DNA of 64,000 nucleotides. Origin: Ficedula albicollis (Eukaryota > Chordata > Aves > Passeriformes > Muscicapidae). A program made the translations under genes and the position numbers. The notes below the pieces were generated by a model. It searched no databases and was not told the origin of the DNA. It was given only the letters and a program-made list of their open reading frames with translations. The stretch lies in NCBI RefSeq assembly GCF_000247815.1, contig NW_004775881.1, positions 1,672,878 through 1,736,877 of the forward strand. Reading direction: 5' to 3'. Below are positions 1 to 11,900 of this stretch, in pieces (the first letter of the stretch is position 1; the number at the start of each line of letters is the position of its first letter).

Positions 1-189
1 GAGAAGTAGTTGTTGTATCTCCAGAGAGAAAAATATAATACTTAGCTGCTTCCAGAGTCATCAGAAGCTCTCAAGGGTTTTTTTTTTTAACAGTATTATA
101 TGAGGATGAGAGGATCTGATTCGATGAGATACAGTCAATAGAAAATGAAAGGAAGAGCCTTTTTCAGTCTAACTGAAATAAATCGTCTT

Positions 190-1900
190 CACTAAAACAT
201 GTCCTTAAGTGCCACATCTGCACATCTTTTAAATACCTGCAAGGATGATGATTCTACTGCCTCCCTGGGCAACCTCTTCCAGTTTTTGAGCACCCTTTAT
301 TTGAAGAAATATTTCTTAATATCCAGTTGAAACCTCCCTTGTTAAAACTGGAGGCTGGTTCTTCCCAGAGAGAAGACCCTCACCTTACTACAGCCTCTAT
401 TTAGAAGCAGTAAGGCCTTTGCTGAGCCTCCTTCAGGATAGACACACCTAGCTTCACTAGCCACTCCTCATAAAACTTGTACCTCAGACCCTTCACCAGC
501 TCCATTGCTCTTCTCTGGAAGTGCTCCAGCACCTCAATGTCCTTCCTGTAGTGAGGGGCCCAGAACTCAACACAGGGTTCAAAGTGTGATCTCACTAGTG
601 CTCAGTACACAGGGACAATCGCTTCCCTAGTCCTACTGGCCACACTATTGCTGATCCAGGCCAGGATGCCATCGTCCTTCTTGGCCACCTGGCCTCACAC
701 TGGCTCATGTTCAGCTGCTGTTGACCACCACCCCCAGCATCTGGTCCTTTTCTGCCAGGGAATTTTCCAGTCACTCTCCCTCTGCCTGTAGTGCTGCATC
801 GGGCTGTTGTGCCCCAAGGGCAGGAACAAGCACTTGGTCAAGTTGAACTTCATATGATTGGCCTCAGTGCATGGATTCATCCTGTCCAGATCCCTCTGCA
901 GCAGGTCAATATTCCCACCCAGCTTTGTGCTCCCTGCAAACTGACTGAGGGTGCACTCAATCCCCTTGTTCAGGCTATTGATAAAGATATTAACTAGGTC
1001 TGGCTCCAGTACTGAGCCCTGGGGAACCCCACTAATGACAGGCTGCCAACTGGATTTATATCCAGTATTTACTCCATTCAACACCACTCTTTGGGCTTGG
1101 TCATCAGTCAGTTCTTTGCTTGGCAAAGGGTATGCTTGTGAAAGCCATGAGCAGCCAGTTTCTCCAAAATGTTGTGAGAAATGGTGTCAATGCTTTGTTT
1201 GAATCTGGATAGACTTTATATTTTTCCTTCATCCACTAAGCAGGTCACCTTGTCATAGAAGGAGAACAGGCCTGTCAGGCAGGACCTGCCTTTTCTAAAC
1301 CCATGCTGGCTATGCCTGATCCCCTGGTTGTCCTGCATGTATTGTGTGATGGCACTCAGGGTGTATCTGCTCCATGACCTTCCCTGGCTGACTGAGTCTG
1401 ACTGAAGTCAGGCTCTCTGGTTGTAACCTCCCTCTGACTTCTTGTGGATGGACATTATCTTAACTAACCTCCTGTCAACTAGGACTGCCCCAATTAGCCA
1501 AGACTGCTAAACAATGGAAGATAATTTAGTGAGCTCTTCTGCCGGTTCCCGTTAGACCCTTGGGTGGATCCCATCTGGCCCCATGGACTTGTGTATCTTA
1601 AGTTGTGTAGCTGATCACTGATCATTTTCTCCTGGTTTATAGGGGCATCATTCTGCTCTCTGCCTCTGTATTCCAGCACAGGGTCTTGGTATCCTGAGAG
1701 CAACTGTTCTCGCTATTAAAGACTGAGGCAAAGAAGGCACCAAGTACCTCAGCCTTTTCCTCAAACTTGATGTTTCCTTTTGCATCCAGTAAATTATGGA
1801 GATTCCCCTTAGCCCTCCTTTTGTTGCTGATGTATTTGTAAAAACATTTTTGTGTTTTACAGCAGTAGTCAGATTAAGTTCTACCTGGGCTTTGGCCCTG
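190..1900 (-). mobile_element. Degenerate CR1 LINE, reverse-transcriptase part to 3' end
   Basis: The minus strand carries CR1 ORF2 remnants. One lies at 695-1126, with the RT segment SGVPQGSV followed by NIFINSL, then [10 protein letters not shown] and [10 protein letters not shown]. Another lies at 401-595, with VEFWAPHYRKDIEVLEHFQ. The conserved 3' part, the reverse complement of CCCTGGGCAACCTCTTCCAG, is near 260-285. The upstream body continues to about 1900. Stops and frameshifts break the ORF, and the YADD-type motif is altered (QFAGSTKLG), so it is dead. It sits about 0.8 kb upstream of the GUCY1A1 start codon. Ends are approximate. Confidence 0.92.
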
Positions 1901-2571
1901 TAACAAATGGAACGGTTATTAAAATTAAAAATGCAGCCTTTTTTTAATGTGTTGTTTGAAAAATACCACCTTCAAAAGCATAAAAATCCCTTCGTGTTTC
2001 CAAGCAACTGCAGTTGTGTGGTCAAATTCAAAAGATGTGAGTTGTTGCCAGTCAGTTGTTTTCTCAAGAGACTCTATTGGTCTTGGATGGTTTACTGTTT
2101 AAGAGGTACACACACTAACTTCAGTTATATGTTTCTCTATTACATAAAGGATACCTTGGACATCAAGTAAATTTAGATGTAAGTATTCATAGCTAATCTG
2201 TTTCATTGTCCCATATGAGATAGTCTTTAATAGCTACTTGCAAAGAATCAAAAAGGTTTCCTCATTGGAATTCCACTCTCTCAGAAACCTCATCAGTCAA
2301 TGTGACCAAATATGTGTCAGGTAAGACAAGTCCTCTGCCTTAATCACTTGAGTCCCAACTCATATGAAATTAAACCATGCACACAACTTGAGAGACCTGA
2401 AGCACTGAAGTCAGTTTGTATTACATGCTTAAAATGGCACGGGAGTAAGTGCTTTTCTGAGCTAAGTCCTCAAAAATCCATTATTTTAATGTACTTAAGA
2501 TAGAACTGACATATCATGGGAATTTAAAAGAGAAAATAAATGTTTGTAATTCTTTTTTCTTTGTTTTGTAG
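1901..2571. other. Upstream flank or leader intron of GUCY1A1, nothing recognised
   Basis: This is AT-rich sequence between the CR1 copy and the putative acceptor at 2571. No conserved coding segment, RNA gene or clear promoter is seen. Confidence 0.5.
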
Positions 2572-2738
2572 GGGCACAGATTTTTTCCTGTGGTGATTTA
2601 TAGCTACCAGTAACCTTCCACAGTGGTTGCCGTATCAACTTACTATTCTGACATCTTCTGCTCTTGTTAGTAAGCAGAAGAGAACTATTAAACACAGAGC
2701 TAAGTACTCCTAATCTCAAGAGAGAGACTTCGTACAGT
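2572..2738 (+). other. GUCY1A1: Probable 5' UTR part of the first GUCY1A1 coding exon
   Basis: A strong pyrimidine tract followed by TAG at 2569-2571 looks like a splice acceptor 167 bases before the start codon. This fits the known presence of upstream non-coding exons in GUCY1A1. The frame stays open upstream to a TTG at 2664 but has no ATG before 2739. The promoter and leader exons are not identifiable here and may lie left of the window or in the CR1-bearing flank. The UTR boundary is inferred. Confidence 0.5.
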
Positions 2739-2987
2739 ATGTTCTGTACAAAACTGAAAGACTTGAAGATCACAGGAGAATGTCCTTTCTCGTTACTGAC
2801 TCAAGGTCACATTACTGAGGAACATGACAAGGACTGCACAGAAAACAGCTCTAGAGCAGCTTTGCCCATCTGCAAAGAAATCCATGAGAAAGATGGTCAA
2901 GGAAACCTTCCGCAAAGGAAAACTAGCAGAAGTAGAGTGTACCTGCACACACTCACTGAAAGCATCTGCAAACTAATCTTTCCTGAG
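2739..2987 (+). CDS. GUCY1A1: GUCY1A1 coding exon 1
   Basis: This exon encodes residues 1-83, from [10 protein letters not shown] to ICKLIFPE. The central part is diverged from mammals, as is usual for this N-terminal tail, whereas the [14 protein letters not shown] segment is conserved. The donor is GAG|GTAAAC, phase 0. Confidence 0.95.
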
Positions 2988-5900
2988 GTAAACAGATATT
3001 AAATAATAAAACTTTAATAGCATTTAACTATAAATGTTAAAAAAACATTCTAAGCCTGTGTTTAGATATAAGCCTTTAGAAAGTTGCTTTGACTTAAAAG
3101 TTTGTGTTCTTATGTAGTTCTCCATAGTTTAAATCCATTTCCATTCCTTCTGAATATAATTTTGCCACAATCTGTGTTGCACACACCATTCCTTTTTTGA
3201 CCTGTAGTTGCAACCTTCCACTGATCTTTTCAACTGTTCTATTTAAATCCATCTATTTTTGTACCATTTTTTTACATAGAGATATAGTAACAGAAATTTT
3301 GTCTTGTTACCTAATTATGTAAATTATGTGGTCATCTCATCAGTTCATCTAACTGAATCCAAACTGCTAAGTACATTAGTCATTAACACAAAAAATTTAA
3401 AATAGATGTTTCCATCTGCTGTGATACTAACCTCCTGTCATACTATTTTTAAAACCATTACTGTTTGTGTTTACCAAAGATATTCTTATGTCTCTGCTCA
3501 ACTTAAATGAAAACAGGCCCAGTGCAGGCTTGCTTGAGTGGAGATGAATACTTGGTTTATCTCTGTAAAAAGAGCATGAAAAATGCTGCTCCATAACATC
3601 CAACTCCTGGCCTTGTCTCAAAGTCAGTGGGAAGTTTGAAGGAACTGACTGATATATCGGGACTAAAAATAGCAGATGGACAGTTCTGTAACTCATTTAG
3701 TTACTATTCCGTTACTTGGACATTTAGTGTACCTTAATTAAAGTACTGGAGTGTTGTTAAATCTATTTGCAGATCTGGTTATGTAGCTCTTCATCTATTA
3801 CCCATTCACTAAACCTCTAGATTATTAAGTTTTGAAAAACTCCTTTTTACCTCGGCTGCATTTATATGGATGGAATGCATCCCTTTAAACTGATCTCTAA
3901 ATTTATAAAGTAAAAGACTCGTAACCCAAAAATAAACTGGCAAAGTATCCTTTCCAGGGCGTCATTATTGCTGTATTGCTTTTCTAGTATATTGTTTTTG
4001 GTAGGATTTTTAATAACTAGTATTTTTTTTCTCTTTAAAGAGTGATATAAATGTATGCACTTGCCTATTACATAATTATGATAGGCTAGTTCATCAGCTG
4101 GGACAAAGCCTGGCAAAGTGAAGATACTATGACCATGTACTCTAGAAACCACTGAAATTCAAGGTTTTCATTGTTGCTATTTACAATTATTCAAGTATTA
4201 TTCATTAGAACTGTGTCCAAGTCTGTTGTCATTCTGATGTGGGGTCAATCCTCATTCCTAATCCTGTTTTTTCATAAAAGGGCTTTACTTGTTTAGAAAC
4301 ATATTTTTCATTGCTTAGGTAATTTACCTGACTTAAATGTTGAGTAATATCATTTTCCTTCCAACAGGAAGCTCCATAACGGGGCTGCATGATGGCCCCT
4401 GTTGTTTTGTAACTTTCTTATGGAAAGAGCAAGCTATGCATGGAAGTACGGGACAAATTGTCCAGACAACTTTCTGAACAAATTTAAGATATGATGTAGT
4501 GCATGTTGTTTAATTTGCTTCTTTCTTTACAGAAATATGGAGAGCATTGCTCATTTATATGTAATGGGTTGGATGGCATTCCACTTACTGCATCAGTTTC
4601 TATACAGATGTAATTTATGTTGTGTTCATTTACATGGTATATGGTATATACATAGATATGTATATATGTGTCTAATTCACTTTAGATTTTTCCTTGGGAA
4701 ACATTTCCAGAGGATATTGCCTTTCTTTCACATGATATTTTCTTTGGTTGTGCAAACTTTCCTCATGGTATTACAAAAAGTAAAAGATGCAGTAAAAGTG
4801 GCTCGTTTCTTCAGAGAATGAGAACAATTTGAAATATGCATATTTGGAAGATCTTCCATATGCTCCAGTTAGGAACTGCAGAAGGGATATAGAATCATGG
4901 GATTGAAGTATTTTAAGGCAAATATTCATTACTCTCTAAAGTGTCTTTTATTAGAGAATCATTTCATAAAGGCTGTCTACAGTGACGAGATTTTCATCTG
5001 TAGGGTGTTTGGGGTCGTGGCATACACAGTGAAAATTATTCTTTTTCTTTAATTTTGCATTCATGGTACTTAGTGGTTTTTTGGGGGGTGGGATTTCTAA
5101 TAATAGAAAGCTGTGTTAGTTATAATTATTTCTTAGCAGTGCTGTCTTTATTGCCATCTGAAAACTTAGAGATAAAGAACATCACTGTATTTAAAATCCA
5201 CAACCACTGGTGCACATGAACTGAGGGGCTTAATTATAGTGGTACTGGAGCTAAAGAGATGGACATAAAGTAAATACCCCATAACCACAGAAGTGACATG
5301 CTGTTTCTAACAACAATACTGTCTTGGAAAAAAAAGTTGCTAGTCCCAAGAATGGCAAAGTAATTCTGTGTATAGAAATGTTATCTCATTGTTAAATTTT
5401 CAGCAATGACATCAAGACATATGACATACTTACTTTTTTCCCTAGTTTGAAAGGCTAAATCTTGCACTGCAGAGAACACTTGCAAAGCACAGAATAAAAG
5501 AAACCAGGTATGTAAGTGTAATGGGTTTATAACTAACTTCACTGCAAAAATGTTTTTCAGACAGGAATCGGGTGGTGCCCGCAAATCAAGACCTCTGGAA
5601 TTTATATTCAAATATCTTGTCAAATTGGTGTGTAACATTTCATGTAATGTAAGCTAGTAATGGTTTAGTTTATATTAAAATATTCATAAATATTTACATC
5701 ACTCACAAAGTTGACTTAATGGGCAAATTGTACAGGGAAACATGCCAGGATTTTGGAAGAGCTCAGAGACTGCTTGACATAGATAGAACAATAGATATGG
5801 TTGTATATGGATATAGCCCAGTGTTTCTAAGATCCCAGGAAAATAGTTTTAAATACAATTAGTATTATACAAAATAATTTGGTTTCTGATACAGTGAACA

Positions 5901-8900
5901 CTCATACACTACAGATACTGATTTGGATGTTTTTCTGAGTTCACTTGGCTTCTGGTTTCTGTTTCTGAGGAACTCAGCTCAATTTTCAGCACTTCTTAGT
6001 ACTAATCCAATATTAATCATTTGTGCCTTGTAGGGAGTAAGAATTTCTTAGCATCTCATGATACACAGAGGAATCAGTATTGCATGCATCTGAAAAAATA
6101 AGCACATCAGTTTAAATCTGCTTTCTGAAGTGAAGAAAAATAATCAAGTTTGAAACTGTACTGTTGCTTGAGGATTCAGTATTGAATGCATCTGAAAAAA
6201 TAAGCACATCAGTTTAAATCTGCTTTCTGAAGTGAAGAAAAATAATCAAGTTTGAAACTGTACTGTTGCTCACCATGATAATAATAGATAATTGCAGTGT
6301 ATCTTTTAAGTTATACTTGATATTTTTAAAGCACTTCACATACATTGACTGAACCAAAGATAGCAGATCAGATGTGCTTTGCAATTGCTGACTGGCTTAT
6401 TGCTATGAATGTTTTCCCATTCTTTAATTATGTGTTGCTTCCCTGGAGTATTAGTTGAAAAGAGAAAATTACTGTGATATTCTGAAGGAGGCAATAATGC
6501 AAATGTAAAACAAATCCAAATGTCTGTATTGCTTTTGCATATAAATATACCTATGATGTTCCAAGTGAAGAAATTCAGAAGGCATGTATCAGGAATTTAT
6601 TGCTTATATGAAGATTATTCTAAGTATGTTGTTCTTATAACTTTGAGTCAAACATTCAGTTTGATACTTATTGTCCTCAGAGAACTCAGAGGGCTGCAGT
6701 TTTGTGTCAAATATCTGCATTACTATGAATGAAAAAGTAATTTTGAAGTTAATAGTTGTTATTTGTATTTCCTCTCAAAGCAGAAATACATTCTCACCTC
6801 TTTTGAATTAAATGCAGTGTAATTCCAAAAAAATGCTATAATATAATTCCAATTTTTTATACAAGATGTTAGGAAATGTAGTTTTGGCTCCAAGAAAAAA
6901 CACAAACCAAACAAAAAACCAAGACTGTTAACAATGACAGGCCATAGCATTTAACTGAAATCCATAATTTGAGCTCAGACCACCAAAACTTTAATTTACC
7001 AGAAATGCATGGGATAATCTAAGAGCCTACCAAGACCCTCTTTTGAATTAATTAAAATTTTCCTATTTGACCAGCAGAACTGGGTCTATACGCTTTAAAG
7101 ACAAGGCAGGCACCTTCTGTACTTACTATTTTCACCACATTTATCTTGATAATTTAGGGGGTTTATTGATATTTTTATGATCTTTGCAGAAAAACTGGTG
7201 ATAGAGAAGATTTTGAAAAAATAATAAGTGATCATGCTAATGCAGCAGGTAATGTAAGCTTGCTTAATACTATATATAAATAAATATTATATATATATTA
7301 TTTTATATAAATTAGTCTTGTTACTAATATGTTACTTCATATTCTGAAGACTGTTGTGTGTCAGAAGAGAACTCCATAATTTGTCATATGTAACTCTGGT
7401 TACATCTATCATAGTAAATTAGCATTTCTTGGAACTGAAATGCCATCTTCTGTACACTTAAACTGTTAAACTGGTCCAGGCACACAGTTGGTCTCCGAGA
7501 GAAAATGCTGTTTTTAAAGGATTCCCAGTAACAGTTGGGGAAATGGAACAGTCCCAACAGTGAGTTTGCATGTAGCTATCTGGGAAAAAAAAATTTACTA
7601 GCAAAGCTGTGAGCCATTCAGTGCCAATTGGCCCCAGTGTTCCAGAATATTCCCAAGGTCATTTAATGTACTGGATTACACATAGCAGTTATATCTATAG
7701 ATCCTATTTTATTCTTATGTTAGTTTTTAAACTTCTTATTTTACTCCTTTGTATCAATCTAAGGGAGTTGAGTTAAATCCTGTGCCAAAACATGCATCCA
7801 TTTTATCTAAATCTCTACAAAGAACACTGAATCTTGGATCTTTCTAAACTACAACCAATTGTCTCCCCATTTCCAGGCTTTGTTTCCAGGACTCCTAAAT
7901 TAGAATGCCCTCAGCTGTCAGTGCTGCATCAGGGAAAGATATTGATAGTTTGTTTTGGCCTAGGTTGAAAAACGTATGAAGGTTAGCCTGTGATTCAGGA
8001 TGATGAGTGCAGTTCTGACTAAAATGTGGTTCTGTGCAGGTGTTCCCATGGAATCTCTACAGGAATCTCTTGGTGAAGAGCTATTCAAAATATGCTATGA
8101 AGAGGATGAACACATATTAGGGGTTATTGGAGGCACCCTTAAGGACTTCTTGAATAGTTTCACTACTCTGCTGAAGCAGAGTGGCCACAGCCAAGAAGCA
8201 GGAAAAAAGGACAGACTTGAAGATGCCTCCATATTATGCCTGGAGAAAGATCAGGACTTCCTAAATGTTTATTATTTCTTTCCTAAGAAAATCACAAGTC
8301 TTATTCTACCTGGTATCATTAAAGCAGCAGCTCATATTTTGTATGAAACTGAGGTGGAAGTGATGCTCATGCCTCCTTGTTTCCATAATGACTGCACTGA
8401 GTTTGCTAATCAGCCTTATTTACTGTATTCTATACAAGTAAAAAGTGCAAAACCTTCCTTATCTCCATGTAAACCACAGTCTTCACTTGTGATTCCTGCC
8501 TCTGTGTTCTGTAAGACTTTCCCATTTCATTTTATGTTTGACAAGGATATGTCAGTTCTTCAAATTGGAAATGGGATAAGAAGACTTTTGACCAGGAGAG
8601 AATTTCAAGCTAAGCCCAATTTTGAAGAGTATTTCGAAATTCTTACCCCCAAAGTAAGCTGCACTTTTAGTGGAATAATGACAATGCTAAATATGCAGTT
8701 TACTGTACGAGTTAGAAGATGGGATAATACTGATATGAAACCATCCATGGTAAGAGACTTTCTATCACTATTACTTCTACAAGGAATTTTTTTCTTCAGA
8801 TGGAGTTAAAATAGCCACAAAACATGGTGCACTTTGCATTTTCTACATCTGAACATCTGATACAACTGTATAGTAATGATTTAATTAGGGTAGTCAAATG

Positions 8901-11900
8901 TAATTCAGTTTTGAAGCCAATGTTCAGTCAAAACTCTGTTTTAGGACTTCTACACAAATAAAATCTGACTGCTAATTTTAACAATTTGAAATACTGAGAT
9001 AAAGCCAGTGATATGCCATACTGCTGAGAGTAAGAGCATCTTCATCACAAAGACAGTGTCAGAAAAAGCTTTAACAAAGTGCCCCTGAATCATTTGGGAC
9101 CAGCTCTAGGTTTGAGGAAAATAAACGGATGTTTTCTGTGATCATTCAGCCTTTGGTGTTTTGGTATCTTTGATGTTTTCATTAGATGCAATCACCAAAG
9201 GTTCCACTTAGTTTCAGCTGATGGGATTATAACTATCTTTGCTGGAGGTGGGTCTGTGACAAATGACCTGGGACAGTAAAAACATTGAATATTCAATTAC
9301 TGTTTTCATTGGTTCCTGGTCCCAGCTGAATTCCAGCTAATATACGCCTTAGGCACTCCAGAATGAATTACCAGTTCAGACTCAACACTCCAAAAACTTA
9401 AATGAAGAACAGTAAAAAAGTTTTACCCAGTTAATAATATAGCTGCTATTAAAAGCTGTAGCTACTTCATCTCAGGTCCATTTCTGGACTAGAATGATTG
9501 CAAGGGGTAGTAGAGTCCGCTTTGATTTTGCATGTACTTGCATATGCAAATGTCTATTAGTAAGGAACAGATTTTATTAAAAAAGTTTTTCAAAGCTGTG
9601 TTAAGGTACACTCTGCAGCACCTTTCACGTTACACAACTGACTACAGAAAGGACATAAAAACACTTCACACAAAATATTTTTTTTACTATTAAAATTGGA
9701 TATTCCTGCCTTTTTTGCCTTTAATTTTAAATTGCAGTGAGAACTGAACATCCTATGGTTAAACTGAAGCAGATTTTCTCTTTATCTTATGGAGAAAGTG
9801 GTTCATGAACTGGTTATTAGTAGCAATTCAGAGGTCACTGTAGTAACACATTTTATCAATTGCTGAAAACGCAAAAAATTATTCTTCTTGGTTTTTTTTC
9901 TCCCTAAGATAAGCTGATACTCAAACATAATTAGGTGTTTATCCTTAAGTTGGGGAGTACGAGTCCTCTTGTACCAGAGGACTGAAGAAAAATTAACTTG
10001 CTTGAGGGTCCTGTGATTCCGCACCCCATGTTTTCTCTAAGCAACTAAATGAAAATATAAGGCCTCTGGACTAGTTTTGATTTTCTTACATTTTAGCAAA
10101 ATGTATTTTCTGTAAAACTTCTTGCTTATAGACCATTGGCATGCATGTTTTGCATGAATTCTTGTTTCCTTAACTGTTTCAGGTAATGGATCTTAAAGGC
10201 CAAATGATCTATATTTTTGAATCCAGTGCCATTCTGTTCTTGGGATCTCCCTGTGTGGACAGACTAGAAGATTTTACAGGACGTGGATTATACCTCTCTG
10301 ATATTCCCATTCACAATGCTTTAAGAGATGTTGTTCTGATAGGAGAGCAGGCCAGAGCCCAGGATGGACTGAAGAAGAGGTTAGGAAAGCTAAAAGCCAC
10401 CCTTGAGCAGGCCCATCAAGCACTTGAAGAAGAGAAGAAGAAGACTGTAGATCTTCTGTTTTCAATTTTTCCTGGAGAAGTTGCTCAGCAGCTGTGGCAG
10501 GGACAAGTTGTACAAGCCAAGAAATTTAATAATGTCACAATGCTTTTTTCTGACATTGTTGGATTCACTGCCATCTGTTCCCAATGCTCACCTATGCAGG
10601 TTATCACCATGCTTAATGAGCTTTATACTCGCTTTGATTACCAATGTGGAGAGCTAGATGTCTACAAGGTACACAATTCATTGCTTTTCTGTGGTATTCT
10701 GGGGCAGGAAGGGAAGCTAAGACTAAGTGGGACAGAAGATAATAGAGGTCCAAAATTAATTTTGCCATAAACCATTTTCAAATTAAAGACAAAATAAATC
10801 ACAAAACAAACAAAAAAAGGTCAACATAAACAGTTGTTCATTCAGCCAAGAAAGAAACCCATCAAAACTTAAGAATTATTTTAAAAAATTAATTTCAATT
10901 ACAGTGCCGTGACTCAGGATAAACAGGTGTTTAATGTAGCCAGGGGTGCCTGACAGTAAATGAAAAAGGAAAAGTATCTTAGAATTATGCCCAGCAATAA
11001 ATAAAAGTTGGGCAATTTTTTCTTTGCATGATACTACAGGATTTGTCCAGTACTTAAATAATTTTGCAGGAAAACTAAGGCAAGGTCAAGAATTGTATGT
11101 ATTTATATGTATAATTCTTACTGAAGTTAGGCTGTTCTTTTATATTTATCAAACAGTCTAAGAATAAGAAATAAATATGCCTGTTTTAGGTTGAGACTAT
11201 TGGAGATGCCTACTGTGTTGCTGGAGGCTTACACAAAGAAAGTGAAACACATGCTGTTCAAATAGCATTGATGGCCCTGAAGATGATGGAACTGTCAGAC
11301 GAGGTGGTGTCTCCCCATGGAGAGCCTATCAAGGTCATATATTTTATTGTATTGTATTTGGTTAAAGTGAGCTTTTTTGTTTGTTTAGTTGCTTTCTGGG
11401 ATTTTGTCTCAAGGAAATATCACATCATTACATTAACTTAGAAAATTTGGGGAATCAAGTGACTGTGGCTGGAGAAGCTGACCTCTTTAGATCTATGGAT
11501 GAGAGTTCTGTGGAGAAGTAAAGGTGAAATAGAGATCTGAAAATTATCCCAAAAGACAAATGCAGTGAAGTCAATAGGTGCAATCTGGCACGCTGCAGTC
11601 CTTGTCTCAGTAGCAATAAAACTGTCAGTGGCATGGAATATTCTAAGGAAATGACTAATCCTCTTTCCAAATTAGACTTCCAAGTCTTTTGACACGGAAG
11701 CTATGAATATGAATGCCCCAAGACGTTCTGATTGTGGTTATCCACACATCTTTAAAGGATTCCATTGCTGTTCTTGTTTCACAGTCAGATACTGAACCAC
11801 CATAAGATAATGGTGTTAATGCTGTCAAAGCAAATGTTAAATTCAGTGGTAATTATATTTATGGCTTCCTTTCAGTGAGAACTTACACATGTACTGAAAT

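Noticed and set aside
401..1126. Minus-strand open frames as a possible host gene
   Set aside because: The residues are those of the CR1 reverse-transcriptase ORF, broken by stops and frameshifts.
2664..2738. Upstream in-frame extension of the GUCY1A1 reading frame
   Set aside because: It begins with TTG, not ATG, and the residues do not match alpha-1. The family start is ATG 2739.
8000..8039. Start of the open frame in front of GUCY1A1 exon 4
   Set aside because: This is intron; the acceptor TGTGCAG at 8033-8039 defines the exon.
9150..9201. 9-bp inverted repeat CCTTTGGTG / CACCAAAGG with a 34-base loop
   Set aside because: A match of this size is expected by chance in 64 kb, and no mobile-element ends or RNA gene features accompany it.
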